Source: an uncultured Lachnospiraceae bacterium
GTDB lineage: Bacteria > Bacillota > Clostridia > Lachnospirales > Lachnospiraceae
NCBI GenBank assembly: GCA_937950565.1
Contig: CALFCS010000118.1
Location: 1-39,995 of the forward strand
Length of the DNA: 39,995 bases
Direction of reading: 5' to 3'
Positions 1 through 9,277 of this stretch are shown here, in pieces. Position 1 is the first letter of the stretch. The number at the start of each line of letters is the position of its first letter. Both the position numbers and the translations under genes were made by a program. The notes beneath the pieces were generated by a model. It did not search any database, was not told the DNA's origin, and saw nothing but the letters and a program-made list of their open reading frames with translations.

Positions 1-3000
1 CAGGTGTAATCATCCGTTGTTGTTACCGTTGCAAACTCACTAAAGCTAATGCTTCCGTCTGCACCATTCTTCTGTGCTTCTCCAATCTGCTCAGTACAGT
101 TTTCATCAGAATATAGTGCGAAGCTGAACTCATTGCCACTCAGAGGCTGCTCTGTTCCATCCTTCACATATTTCTTTGTTGCATTCAGGCTCAGCTTGTA
201 CTGCGGAGTCGTTGATTCTTTGTTTACAAACTCCATTGCCCCATCCGTAACATTTTTAAATGTTCCGCCTGGTTTAGTTTTCTTTTCCACTACTTTCTGA
301 ATTACTAACTCATTATTTTCTTTTTTTACCGTTGCAGTAACTCTATACAACGTATCATCATACGTCATATAAGAATCAACAACATCCGGCTTAATTTCTT
401 TGATGTAATAAATAAACTCTTTTGAATCCGCTCCCTCTAAATCCTCTTCAGTATATACGATTTCATCAAAACTAATCTTTCCATTCTCATCATTAGACTT
501 TTCATCAATCAGAGTATTACATTCTTCATCCGAATACAGGCCAAAATCAAATTCTCCACCTTGAAGAGTCTGTTTTTCATCATCCTTCAAATATGTCTTC
601 GATGCATTCAGACTCAGTTTATATTTTGCAGCATTCGAAATTTGAATATTTGTGTTAATCTTGGTGACACCCTCTCCATCTCTTCCGACCGTAATAATAT
701 CATATTGGAGATTTCCAACCTTAGGAAGCTCGGCTTTTCCATCCGCCAGGACAAAATAATATGGTTCATTTGATAATTGATAACCACTCGGTGCCTCTGT
801 TTCAACTAATGCATAAATCGTATTTGAATTAAGCGGACATATATCCCCATCTTGTCCCCACAAAGTTCCAACAGTCACAAGGTGATCGCTTTCCTGGTTT
901 GTATCAAATGTACGTATTGGAGCATTCTTTTTCCATTCTGTGCTGGCAACCTCATATAGTTCGAATGTAGAAACAAGCTTTTTCTGGAATTTATTTTCAT
1001 CAAATTTCGTCATCTTTAATGGCACTTTTTTTCCACCAGATCCCGCATCTGCGAGCTCATTCATCATACTGCTGCCATTAATATTTTGATTGTACTTATT
1101 TGCATCCCTGCTTCCGGCATCAAATTCTGCTTTATTAGAATAATCTATTTGTGTACCATATGCTCCCTTCAAAGCCGCCTCATACTCAACCGTATAATGA
1201 TAACCATCCGCGTTCAATATTTTTATTGTTAATTTTCTCTCCGCCTTGTTATATACGAGTGTATAATCCGTACCAAGCTCCAAAAGTTCACCTGTAGTTT
1301 TGTTTGTCACTTTAATAGAATAAAAATTCAGCTGCAATGAAGCAGACATAACATCAGTAATTGTATATGGCTCTCTTTTATCTGCTGTCGAATTAGGGTT
1401 AATAAACAGCTCGTGTGGATTAATATCCATTTGGAATGTCGCCACATAACCGTCTCCTGCATTCGGCTCTTTTAGCATTTTCTTTTCAAATACCTTATTC
1501 CCTTTCAATTCAGCTGTATTATCCGAACTGATAATTTTCGTGCCATTCTCCTGCAAGGTTGCCCTGTTTTGGAAAGTCAAATCAGCCTGTTCCAAAAGCG
1601 CATCATCATTTATCGTTGTAGTATATGTAATCTTCAACGTAGGATTCACAAAATTAGTTGGGTTATCCGGATTATAAACATCTATTCCATTATATTTTGA
1701 CAAATTATGGAACGTAATTTTAAAAGAAGTATTATCCGGCGCTTTTTCAACGGAATACTCACTTTTATCCATTATTCTTATATTAGGGTTATACCTCTCC
1801 GGCCCATATTCTACAATTATGCTGCCAGGTTTAAGCGCCTGTTTTACATTCGTCTCTCCCGGGTCTAATACATCTTCAATCACAAAAGGAGTTTCAGGAA
1901 ATGGATTGTTTCCTTTATTGACAAGAATGGACCAGGTTATAGTCTTATCCTTGGCATTTACAGTTCCGTACTGTTTTTCTATATCCAGATCATCACTCTC
2001 AAACAAATAACTATCTTCACCAGTCTCTGAAACGCCATTGACGCTAATTGTCATTTTATTTGTTTTTATTCCTTTATCACTGGCATTTATTATTTTTGTA
2101 TAGTATGTGATTGTAACTGTATATGGAGTTGAACTGCTGGGCAGAGTAATACCATCTGCACCGCTACTGTCAATGTCAAAATACCAGTCCGTAACCGTTG
2201 TTGTATTTTTTTCAATTGAAGTGTACCAGTTCTGGATATTGAAATCCGGATTTGTAGATGTTACAACCATTTCATCGAATGCACCTGAATCTTTATCTAC
2301 AATTTTATAATTCAAATACTCCTGATGGCCATCTCTTCCATCTTTCAATGTAACTCTCTTATACTCTTTATTCGCCGGGACTTTTATTGTAGAAGCCCAT
2401 TTCAAATAATAATTTTTTCCATCTGACTGGACATCTGTGTATTTTCCCAGACATTTCTTGTCAAAGAAATCCGGCGGTAATCCAGTTTTTGGTATCGTTC
2501 CGGTACTTTCTTCTTTATAATAACTCGTACCGTCCGGGCTCTTAAGTTCCACATCATTATTTAGAGTAATTTCAGCATCGTTTTTACTTTCAGGCACTGT
2601 TGTCTGATAAGTAAAAACATATGTCTTCGTTTTATTCTCATCGTCAGGAATCGTATAACTCCAGCCTTCATCTGTCGTGACGTCTTCCCAACTCAATTTA
2701 TCTTCCCCTATTGTCGTTCCGTCGCTGTCCTTAATTGCAACCTGGATAGGACTGCTTGTATCATAAGCAAATCCTTCATGGGCTTTCAATGCATCTTTTA
2801 CAGTCCAGTTGGCAATATCTTTTCCGCCAGTCTTTTCATTTACCGCAACAGTCCACGTGGCGGTTTTTCCATCTTCGCTCAGAACTGCATTTGACTTAGA
2901 CAATATCTTAAATTCATATTCATTCTTTGCAACATCTGCATCTTTTTTCGCCAGAGGTGTTTCTGCTGTAACCGTGTTATCTGTATCAGATAAAGTGCCA

Positions 3001-3272
3001 TTCAAGTTCTTCAAACTCTCATCGCTAAATGACGCCTCATATGTTATCGTCGCAGTTCCGCCTTCTGGAATATCCGGAATATTAATTTCATATTTTCCGT
3101 TTACCACTTTCGGATTAACTTTTGTTCCTTCAAGTTTAAATGTGTCTTTATTGATAACAAGATTTTTTCCTGGCACATCTGTTACTGTTACATTTGATGC
3201 ACCTTTTGTACTGGATACATTAATTGTATAAATAAATGTATTTTCTGTTCCCTCTTTCTTGACAAAAGACTT
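1..3272 (-). pseudogene. Downstream part of giant isopeptide-domain adhesin, separated from its N-terminus by an in-frame TAG; runs off left edge
   Basis: The minus-strand frame of the 3273-4529 gene stays open after its TAG codon for the whole 3.27 kb to the window edge, and translates to surface-adhesin-like protein throughout. Seen in order: several beta-rich repeated modules of the kind found in Cna/SpaA adhesins, a SpaA-like prealbumin domain near 1030-700 (contains TEAPSGYQLS), then two tandem modules near 630-220 and 213-1, each opening with YKLSLNA followed by K and having F-F-LYSDE. These resemble FctA/Spy0128-type pilin domains, which form Lys-Asn isopeptide bonds. The C-terminus and any sorting signal lie outside the window. 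There is no obvious ribosome binding site and start just after the stop, so this part is probably translated only by readthrough or in a strain with a sense codon. The function (adhesion or pilus) is inferred from domain type only. Confidence 0.75.
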
Positions 3273-4529
3273 CTATACGTCTACATCTTCCAGTGGTTCA
3301 AAGGTAACTGTTTTCGTAACATCATTACCAAAATCTATGACATGTGTATTCTTATCACTAATTTTCTCACCTTTAAAGTTTGCCTCAAACATTGCTGAAA
3401 CAAATAAATTTCCATAATCTCCTACATACTCTGGATTTAGTGTAAATGTTATTTCTCCATCCAAACTAATATCCATATATCCCATCAGCATGTCCGGCCT
3501 GTCAAGCGTACCATATATCGGCTTATGATGAACTGCCTCATTAATCTCTAATACATCCGGGATCTGATATCTCAAAATTCCGTCCTCAGGGAATTGTCTT
3601 CCACCATAAAGTTCTGAAAATCTAAGTTCAACGGCAATCTTCTCTTCCTCGCCTCTGCTAAGCTCAGTATTAGGATTATATTCTACCTTGCCGTCAAGAT
3701 CTTGATACAATGTTATTCCATTCAAATAATCCTTAACATCCGCCGAGGCTGCTCTGCCTATTCCTGCTGCATTTTTCAGCACATTTTCAGCAGCATTTAT
3801 CCCCTTAACACTTTCCGTTATCATACCTGAAGCGTATGTTGAAAAACTTTCTGACGCAAATCCCACCCCGCAGATACTTCCGGAATGATTCAAGCTTACA
3901 TTACCGTCTATTTTTTCCACATTTCCGTTATTCTCAATGTGCATGATTACTGTGTCGACAACTTTCTGTTCATCTGGAATATTCAACTCTGCCGGCTGTG
4001 CAAATGTCATGGCAACCTGTACAGTTCCGGCCGCCGGTTCAATACGCTGGCCGTCTGCCATAAAATAAATGTCATACAGGACACCATAAAAATCCATATT
4101 CCTGTTATTCAACACACCAAGTTTTTCCTTCACAGAAGTTAATTCTGCTTCATACTTTGCAGTATCCGGCGTAATATAATCTACACATAATACTGTATTT
4201 TCTGAGAATTTTGCATTCTCAGAAGCTTTCGCTGTCACAGTTACGGAACTATCACTATATGCAAAATCTGTTTTATAAGCAACTTCTTTGTCTTTGATTT
4301 CGCCATTCTCCTCCGTAACAACTTCCGGAACCTCCTTTTCTGTTCCTGATGGTGTCTCTTCTGTTTGCTGTGCTTCTTCTGCCTGATGCATATCTTCTGT
4401 TTGCTGAGTCTCCTCTGCTTCTTGCACTTCTTCTGCAAAAACCAACATCTCTGCATCTGTAAATACCATTACGAATACAAGCAAAAGTGCACAAATCCTT
4501 TTTAAATAACCACCCTTTTTCATATTCAT
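3273..4529 (-). CDS. N-terminal part of large secreted adhesin, ended by an in-frame TAG (418 aa)
   Basis: The protein starts MNMKKGGYLKR, with an AGGAGG 6 bases upstream of the ATG. A hydrophobic signal peptide (about residues 8-32, ending near VFAEE) is followed by a low-complexity Glu/Gln/Thr linker (about 33-75) built from EA/EE-Q-T repeats. The rest is beta-rich, including a module ending near ASESFSTYASG, a phrase I associate with large Clostridia surface proteins. The frame ends EDVDV-TAG, and the next codons read KSFVKKEG and continue as adhesin. A CAG to TAG change (V-Q-K-S-F) would explain the stop. If the stop is real, the product is a 418-residue secreted fragment without an anchor. 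It could also be a sequencing error or a suppressed codon. No pilin partner genes or sortase are seen in the window. Confidence 0.8.
   Translation of the reverse strand: MNMKKGGYLKRICALLLVFVMVFTDAEMLVFAEEVQEAEETQQTEDMHQAEEAQQTEETPSGTEKEVPEVVTEENGEIKDKEVAYKTDFAYSDSSVTVTAKASENAKFSENTVLCVDYITPDTAKYEAELTSVKEKLGVLNNRNMDFYGVLYDIYFMADGQRIEPAAGTVQVAMTFAQPAELNIPDEQKVVDTVIMHIENNGNVEKIDGNVSLNHSGSICGVGFASESFSTYASGMITESVKGINAAENVLKNAAGIGRAASADVKDYLNGITLYQDLDGKVEYNPNTELSRGEEEKIAVELRFSELYGGRQFPEDGILRYQIPDVLEINEAVHHKPIYGTLDRPDMLMGYMDISLDGEITFTLNPEYVGDYGNLFVSAMFEANFKGEKISDKNTHVIDFGNDVTKTVTFEPLEDVDV
4365..4450 (-). repeat. Low-complexity Glu/Gln/Thr coding repeat in the adhesin linker
   Basis: The coding strand repeats units that translate as variants of E-A-E-E-T-Q-Q-T-E over about 85 bp, just after the signal peptide. 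Such linkers are common spacers in wall-associated proteins and are prone to length change by slippage. Antisense and other-frame reading frames over this stretch are by-products of the repeat. Confidence 0.6.
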
Positions 4530-4563
4530 CCTCCTTTTTTACAGAAAATATTAGTTCTTAAAA

Positions 4564-4583
4564 ATGATATATTATTATATCAT
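4564..4583. promoter_or_regulatory. Perfect 8+4+8 palindrome covering a TATAAT upstream of the adhesin
   Basis: ATGATATATTATTATATCAT is a perfect inverted repeat (8-bp arms, 4-bp centre), 35 bp upstream of the adhesin ATG. On the minus strand it contains TATAAT, a good -10 candidate; no strong -35 is visible 17 bp upstream. A repressor or activator site overlapping the promoter is plausible. In DNA this AT-rich the symmetry could be chance. Confidence 0.35.
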
Positions 4584-4674
4584 CCGTTTTTATATATTTC
4601 TACCCCTCCTTATAAAAATTGCATGTTTTTTCCCTCATTTTTACATAATACGACAAAAAATCAGATTTTTATCG

Positions 4675-4706
4675 AAATAAAAAAGAGAGGCACATAAATA
4701 CCTCTC
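4675..4706 (-). terminator. Rho-independent terminator downstream of tRNA-Thr
   Basis: On the minus strand GAGAGG, a 10-base loop and CCTCTC are followed by a run of T residues. It lies about 70 bp past the tRNA 3' end with no gene between, so it most likely ends the tRNA transcript. Confidence 0.7.
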
Positions 4707-4777
4707 CGACATATATCCTGTCAAATCATTCCCTATAACCTCATATACACAAAACAATTTTCCATAATACAATAAAA

Positions 4778-4850
4778 AGCTGGAAATCGGACTTGAACCG
4801 ACGACCCCTTCATTACGAGTGAAGTGCTCTACCGACTGAGCTATTCCAGC
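4778..4850 (-). tRNA. tRNA-Thr (anticodon CGT)
   Basis: A 73-base cloverleaf on the minus strand has acceptor arm GCTGGAA pairing with TTCCAGC, a discriminator T, D-loop TAGCTCAGTCGGTAGAGC, anticodon stem CTTCA/TGAAG around loop CTCGTAA (anticodon CGT, reading ACG) and T-loop GGTTCAAGTCC. CCA is not encoded. It stands alone between MscS and the adhesin, with its own promoter upstream and a terminator downstream. Confidence 0.95.
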
Positions 4851-4881
4851 ATCTGGCATACGAAACGCAGCCACAAGTATT

Positions 4882-4909
4882 ATTATATCGAAAATCCGAA
4901 GATTTGCAA
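4882..4909 (-). promoter_or_regulatory. Promoter of tRNA-Thr
   Basis: On the minus strand TTGCAA (4904-4909), a 16-bp spacer and a perfect TATAAT (4882-4887) lie about 32 bp upstream of the tRNA 5' end. This fits a sigma-A promoter placed correctly for a tRNA gene. Confidence 0.6.
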
Positions 4910-4946
4910 GAACTTTTTTCAGAAAATATATATTTCCTGCAATATT

Positions 4947-5840
4947 TTACAATTTGTCCGGCAAATGCACCGCAAGCTGCGGATAGGGAATCGTAATGCC
5001 CTCTTCCTCCAGTCTCAGCTTTATTTCTTCCAAAACCCTCCACTGAGTAGGCCAGAACTCTTCATTCTTCACCCAGCCTCTTACACCGATCATAACCGCA
5101 CTCTCCGCAAGTTCATCGACAAATACTGCAATCTCCTGATCTTTCAGCACACATTCATCTGAACGAAGAATCTGTTCAATAACCGCTTTTGCCTTTTTCA
5201 AATCTGCTTCATAGGAAATTCCGATTCGAAGATTCATTCTCCGTTCAGGCTGGGCAGACATATTTGTGATACTGTTATTGGTCAGCATCCCATTCGGAAT
5301 AACGATAGTCTTGTTATCAATTGTACTAAGCTTCGTATAAAAAATCTGAATTTCCTTTACAGTACCTTCATTTTTATTCGTATCCTCAATAATGTAATCC
5401 CCAACCTGGAATGGTTTTAAAAGCAGGATCAACACACCACCCGCAAAATTAGACAAGCTCCCTTGCAGAGCAAGACCAATCGCCACACCTCCGGACGCAA
5501 TCAGTGCTGCAACTGAAGCCGTATCCACACCAAATTTGGTTGCAATACTAAAAATGAGCAAAAAATATAAGCCAAACTTCAAAAGTGAATCTACAAACTG
5601 CTCTACCCCTTTATCTGCACTCGAACGCTGCATCGAACGGCGCACGAATCTGCGAATCCATTTAATCACAATTCTTCCAATGCAGAAAAAGACAATTGCA
5701 AATACAACCTTTATTCCAAAGCTTACCATAGCCGGAATATGCGCCTGTATATATGCAATCACATCATTTACTTCTTCCACCGCATTTTCCGCAGTCTCCA
5801 CCGCTTCATCCGCAATTGCACTGTCTGTAAGTAATATCAT
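4947..5840 (-). CDS. MscS-family small-conductance mechanosensitive channel (297 aa)
   Basis: This is a membrane channel that opens under membrane tension to release solutes on osmotic downshock. There are three N-terminal hydrophobic segments (about 38-58, 88-106 and 108-150). The last carries the Gly/Ala-rich pore helix pattern (ASGGVAIGLALQGSLSNFAGG) and is followed by the MscS beta domain (KPFQVGDYI, then NKTIVIPNGML) and a soluble alpha/beta C-terminal domain. Length matches E. coli MscS (286 aa). Its start overlaps the end of pgeF by 4 bases, so the two are translationally coupled. An acidic N-terminal extension (about 25 residues) precedes the first helix. Confidence 0.92.
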   Translation of the reverse strand: MILLTDSAIADEAVETAENAVEEVNDVIAYIQAHIPAMVSFGIKVVFAIVFFCIGRIVIKWIRRFVRRSMQRSSADKGVEQFVDSLLKFGLYFLLIFSIATKFGVDTASVAALIASGGVAIGLALQGSLSNFAGGVLILLLKPFQVGDYIIEDTNKNEGTVKEIQIFYTKLSTIDNKTIVIPNGMLTNNSITNMSAQPERRMNLRIGISYEADLKKAKAVIEQILRSDECVLKDQEIAVFVDELAESAVMIGVRGWVKNEEFWPTQWRVLEEIKLRLEEEGITIPYPQLAVHLPDKL

Positions 5841-6682
5841 GCCTGCTCCTCCTTTAATGCAAGAAATGCACTCAAATTACCACGTTTTCCACCCATAGTC
5901 CTGTGGGAAAACAAAATATCCGGATTGCAATGGGTGCAAAGATTTGTCACGGCAATATTCTCCATACGTATTCCGGATTCCAGAAAAATCTGCCGGTTTG
6001 CTTCCCAGAGGTTTAGCTGATACCTCCCATTTTCCTTTCTGTAGAAAAGACTTTCCCATAAATTTTCAGAAAAACTTTCCTTAAACTGTTCAATAACATC
6101 TTCACTTACTTCATAACAATCCTGACAGATAGAAGGACCTATCGCCGCCAGAATATTTTCCGGCACACAGCCATATGTCCTGCACATCTTTTCTATTGTC
6201 ACTTTTCCGATTTTTCCAACGGTTCCCCTCCAGCCGGAATGACTAAGTCCAATCACTTTTTTCACAGGATCGACAAAAAACAGCGGAACACAATCTGCAT
6301 AAAATGTCACAAGACAGATTCCAGGAACATCCGTAACCAGGCCGTCTGTTTCCATAAACTGTTTTCCCTTATCCCCAGGATGCACCACCGCTACATTTGT
6401 TGTATGCGTCTGATGGGTGCAGGTAAAATCCTCCGGCCTTACACCAATCGCCTGTGCAATCAGCTCCCGGTTCTTTGCCACATGTACCGGATTATCCCCT
6501 CTGGTTGTACTGATGTTCATGGTAGACCAGCATCCGGTACTGACACCTCCAAGACGCGTTGAAAAACCATGTTTGACAACTCCTGTTCTGTCAAACAGCG
6601 GATAAGACAGATACGGCACTCCATTTTTTATTTTTTCTTCAAAAATCTGTTCCTGATTTTTATATTTTAATCCTAAAGCCAT
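5837..6682 (-). CDS. pgeF: PgeF/YfiH family (multicopper polyphenol oxidase-fold) protein, peptidoglycan editing factor
   Basis: This 281-residue protein has the YfiH/LACC1 family hallmarks: HQTHTTNV (first His), FYADCVPLF (catalytic Cys) and SHSGWRG (second His), which together bind zinc, and AAIGPSICQDCYEV near the C-terminal third. Family members act on purine nucleosides (phosphorylase/deaminase) and, in E. coli, prevent misincorporation of amino acids in peptidoglycan; which activity applies here cannot be told. All three metal ligands are present. The start follows AAGGA about 7 bases upstream. It sits downstream of yraN and overlaps the mscS start, at the distal end of the rplS-lepB-rbgA-rnhB block. 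Confidence 0.9.
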   Translation of the reverse strand: MALGLKYKNQEQIFEEKIKNGVPYLSYPLFDRTGVVKHGFSTRLGGVSTGCWSTMNISTTRGDNPVHVAKNRELIAQAIGVRPEDFTCTHQTHTTNVAVVHPGDKGKQFMETDGLVTDVPGICLVTFYADCVPLFFVDPVKKVIGLSHSGWRGTVGKIGKVTIEKMCRTYGCVPENILAAIGPSICQDCYEVSEDVIEQFKESFSENLWESLFYRKENGRYQLNLWEANRQIFLESGIRMENIAVTNLCTHCNPDILFSHRTMGGKRGNLSAFLALKEEQA

Positions 6683-6703
6683 AATAAATCCTTACCTTAA
6701 CAT

Positions 6704-7159
6704 TTATCCCACATAGTCAAATGCATTTCTTACTAAAGTAACCTTCACATCCTTTGGTTCTTCTTCCCATAGCTTTTCGTTTTCCCCTTCGATACCTATC
6801 ACATCAAATCTGCAGGCAGTGTCCATAAGACTGTGTTCCATAAGATAATATAGTGCACAGGAAGACAGCGTTCTCTGTTTATAAATATCTACGGCTTCTA
6901 ACGGGTTTCCACTTCCCAAATCTTTCCGGTATTTCACCTCGCAAAATACAAGGCAGTCTCCATCACGGGCAATCAAGTCAATTTCTCCCTTTTTGCAGCG
7001 GTAATTATATTCTAATATCTCATACCCTAACTCCTGTAAATACTGCCCAGCGAACTTTTCCCCTTTCGTTCCCACCTCTCGCTTACTGCGTCTTTTATAT
7101 GTGCTGCCCGCTCCATATTTTTCCTTTCTGCTTTTTTCTTTATATCGCATATTCTCCAA
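6704..7159 (-). CDS. YraN family (UPF0102) endonuclease-fold protein (151 aa)
   Basis: This is a PD-(D/E)XK-fold protein of the UPF0102/YraN family, with GEIDLIA (residues 59-64) and FCEVKYR (72-78) as the predicted active-site elements, preceded by the family start GTKGEKFAGQYLQELGYEIL. The N-terminus carries about 28 extra, very basic residues compared with typical 115-125 residue members; an internal start is possible but no alternative Met lies just before the domain. It lies 8 bp downstream of rnhB, an arrangement seen in many Firmicutes. The molecular role is not settled; processing of unusual DNA structures is suspected. Confidence 0.88.
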   Translation of the reverse strand: MENMRYKEKSRKEKYGAGSTYKRRSKREVGTKGEKFAGQYLQELGYEILEYNYRCKKGEIDLIARDGDCLVFCEVKYRKDLGSGNPLEAVDIYKQRTLSSCALYYLMEHSLMDTACRFDVIGIEGENEKLWEEEPKDVKVTLVRNAFDYVG

Positions 7160-7167
7160 TATTATTC

Positions 7168-7827
7168 TTATACAAAATTCCCGATAAAAGACTTCCTGTG
7201 TATTGGTGTCGGCCCAAGTTCCTTCAATGCAGCAATATGTACCTTTGTTCCATACCCTTTATTGCTTGCAAACCCGTATCCCGGAAACACCTTATCATAT
7301 TCCACCATCAGTCTGTCTCTTGTTACCTTTGCAACAATACTTGCCGCAGCAATGGATACACTTTTCGCATCTCCCTTTATTATAGGAACTTGTTTGATAT
7401 CCACCTGCGGAATTGTTACTGCATCATTCAGAAGAATATCCGGCCTCACACTTAACTGTTCAATTGCCATACGCATTGCCTCATAAGTTGCCTGCAGAAT
7501 ATTAATCTCATCAATCCGTGCAGGACTTACCATACCAATCCCCACCGCAACAGCATGTTCCATAATCTCACTATACAAAGCTTCCCTTTTCTTTTCTGAA
7601 AGCTTTTTTGAATCGTTCAGATAGAGAATCGGATTCTCCTTCGGAAGGATTACCGCCCCGGCCACGACCGGCCCTGCAAGCGGTCCTCTTCCGACCTCAT
7701 CAATTCCACATATAAATTGATATTCCTTGTATTCCTTCTCATACGCACTCATTTCTTTTGTGCGTTCAATTTCTTTTTCCAGTTTTTCTTTTGCTTTTTT
7801 CAGTTTTTCTTCTTCCCGCTTATTCAT
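7168..7827 (-). CDS. rnhB: Ribonuclease HII
   Basis: RNase HII removes ribonucleotides embedded in DNA and RNA in RNA-DNA hybrids. The 219-residue product has GIDEVGRGPLAGP (catalytic D43 and E44), LLNDAV for a further acidic ligand, and KGDAKSVSIAAASIVAKVTRD, the characteristic C-terminal core motif. A charged, helical N-terminal extension of about 37 residues (Lys/Glu-rich, probably coiled coil) precedes the catalytic domain. The start codon lies within the last codons of lepB, an 8-base overlap, indicating translational coupling. It follows rbgA and lepB as in many Clostridia. Confidence 0.94.
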   Translation of the reverse strand: MNKREEEKLKKAKEKLEKEIERTKEMSAYEKEYKEYQFICGIDEVGRGPLAGPVVAGAVILPKENPILYLNDSKKLSEKKREALYSEIMEHAVAVGIGMVSPARIDEINILQATYEAMRMAIEQLSVRPDILLNDAVTIPQVDIKQVPIIKGDAKSVSIAAASIVAKVTRDRLMVEYDKVFPGYGFASNKGYGTKVHIAALKELGPTPIHRKSFIGNFV

Positions 7828-8383
7828 GCCTGATTACTCCCATTTTATCAAATGGGTACAGCCTGATCCATGCCCTTCCAATCAAATCCTTACGTTTCAA
7901 CACGCCTACACTCGGATCCCGGCTGTCTGAACTATGGTTCCGGTTATCCCCCATCACAAAATATTCATCTTCTCCAAGTGTAATCGGGCTTTCCGCAATT
8001 CCAGAAGAGTTCATAACCTCAGCGCCATATATATCACTTTCCAAAAGCTCCCCGTCAATATAAGTATACCCATCCTTCACCTGTATCGTTTCCCCCGGAA
8101 GCCCGATAATTCTTTTAATATAATATGTCTTTTCTTCATATTTGTATGGAAATACAACAATATCATATCTTTTCGGATCTCTGAATCTATAAGAAATCTT
8201 ATCCACCAGCAGATGATCTCCATTACTTAAAGTTGTTTCCATAGAATGTCCGTCAACCCTTGTTCTCTGTCCGACATAAGTAATAATCACATATGTAAGA
8301 CCAATAATAATTGCAAAATAAAACAGCCATCCTGCCAGTTCCCGCAGAATTCCCCGTGATTCTTCCATCTCTTGTTTTGCCAT
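7820..8383 (-). CDS. lepB: Type I signal peptidase, first paralogue (187 aa)
   Basis: This membrane-bound protease cleaves Sec/Tat signal peptides outside the membrane. It has one N-terminal transmembrane helix (about residues 18-37), catalytic Ser47 in VDGHSMETTL, general base Lys90 in YYIKRIIGLPGE, and the C-terminal box GDNRNHSSDSRD. It is thus a bacterial Ser/Lys enzyme, unlike the SipW-type enzyme at 13911-14390. AGGAGG lies about 10 bases before the ATG. It sits between rbgA and rnhB; a second paralogue lies on the other side of rbgA. Confidence 0.94.
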   Translation of the reverse strand: MAKQEMEESRGILRELAGWLFYFAIIIGLTYVIITYVGQRTRVDGHSMETTLSNGDHLLVDKISYRFRDPKRYDIVVFPYKYEEKTYYIKRIIGLPGETIQVKDGYTYIDGELLESDIYGAEVMNSSGIAESPITLGEDEYFVMGDNRNHSSDSRDPSVGVLKRKDLIGRAWIRLYPFDKMGVIRHE

Positions 8384-8422
8384 ACCTGATAAGCCTCCTT
8401 TTTTTATCTGCTACTAAGTCTA

Positions 8423-9271
8423 TCACACTTCTTGCGGATATTCCAGTGTCAGTCTTCCAAGTCTTCCGTTACGGAAATCATCCAGCATAAGAAATGCTGC
8501 TTTTTCAATATCCAATTCGTTTCCTTTATTCAGGCAATGTCTGCTTTGTGCAATCTTTTGAAGCATTCCATAGCCGTCTGTATCGGATTCTGTTTCATAT
8601 TTGTTTTCCAATACACCCGGGTAATACCGATTCAAAAATCCCACAAGCTCTGCCGCTAGTTCTTCTGTATTTAATATTTCATCTTTAATAGAACCGATAT
8701 ACGCAAGTCTCAGTCCAACCGCCTGATCTTCAAATTTCGGCCAAAGAATTCCCGGTGTATCCAGAAGTTCTACCTGCTTATTCAGGCGAATCCACTGCTT
8801 GCCTTTTGTTACCCCTGGCTTATTTCCTGTCTTAGCGGCCGCCTTTCCGGACAAGGTATTGATAAATGTCGATTTTCCTACATTCGGGATTCCAACAACC
8901 ATCGCACGTACCGGACGGTTCAAAATCCCCCGCTTCCTGTCTCTTTCTATTTTTTCTTTACACGCTTCCTGTATGACACTGTGAATAGATTTCATACCTC
9001 CGCCTTTTTTTGAATTCACTTTTACCGCCGAAAAACCCTTTTCCTCAAAATAACGAATCCACGCATCATTCCATTTATCCTCCGCCAAATCCGCTTTGTT
9101 AAGAAGAATCAGTCTGGCTTTATTTTTCCCAAGCTCATCGATATCCGGGTTCCGGCTGGAAAGCGGAATTCTGGCATCAACAAGTTCAATCACCAAATCA
9201 ATCAATTTTATGTTTTCCTGCATCATACGCCTTGCTTTTGTCATATGACCCGGATACCATTGAAAATGCAT
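8423..9271 (-). CDS. rbgA: Ribosome biogenesis GTPase RbgA (YlqF)
   Basis: This GTPase is needed for late assembly of the 50S subunit. The 282-residue protein shows the circularly permuted order typical of the YlqF/YawG group: G4 LLNKADL (N58-D61) comes before G1 GIPNVGKST (127-135) and G3 DTPGILWPKF. The N-terminal HFQWYPGHMTKA is the family signature. The C-terminal RNA-binding helical domain is present and the length matches B. subtilis RbgA (282 aa). It is flanked by two signal peptidase genes, within the rplS-led block. Confidence 0.95.
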   Translation of the reverse strand: MHFQWYPGHMTKARRMMQENIKLIDLVIELVDARIPLSSRNPDIDELGKNKARLILLNKADLAEDKWNDAWIRYFEEKGFSAVKVNSKKGGGMKSIHSVIQEACKEKIERDRKRGILNRPVRAMVVGIPNVGKSTFINTLSGKAAAKTGNKPGVTKGKQWIRLNKQVELLDTPGILWPKFEDQAVGLRLAYIGSIKDEILNTEELAAELVGFLNRYYPGVLENKYETESDTDGYGMLQKIAQSRHCLNKGNELDIEKAAFLMLDDFRNGRLGRLTLEYPQEV

Positions 9272-9277
9272 AATCTT

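Noticed and set aside
2809..3231. 140-residue plus-strand reading frame
   Set aside because: It is antisense to the open adhesin frame, has no ribosome binding site and reads as a hydrophobic, Ser/Phe-rich shadow.
4241..4494. Two Lys/Arg-rich minus-strand frames of 71 and 73 residues
   Set aside because: They are alternative frames of the Glu/Gln repeat linker of the adhesin.
4778..4850. tRNA-Thr as an integration site for the adhesin region
   Set aside because: No integrase and no partial tRNA copy is seen nearby in the window.
4851..4946. Terminator of the MscS gene
   Set aside because: A weak AT-only hairpin (CAGAAAAT/ATTTCCTG) is present, too unstable to call.
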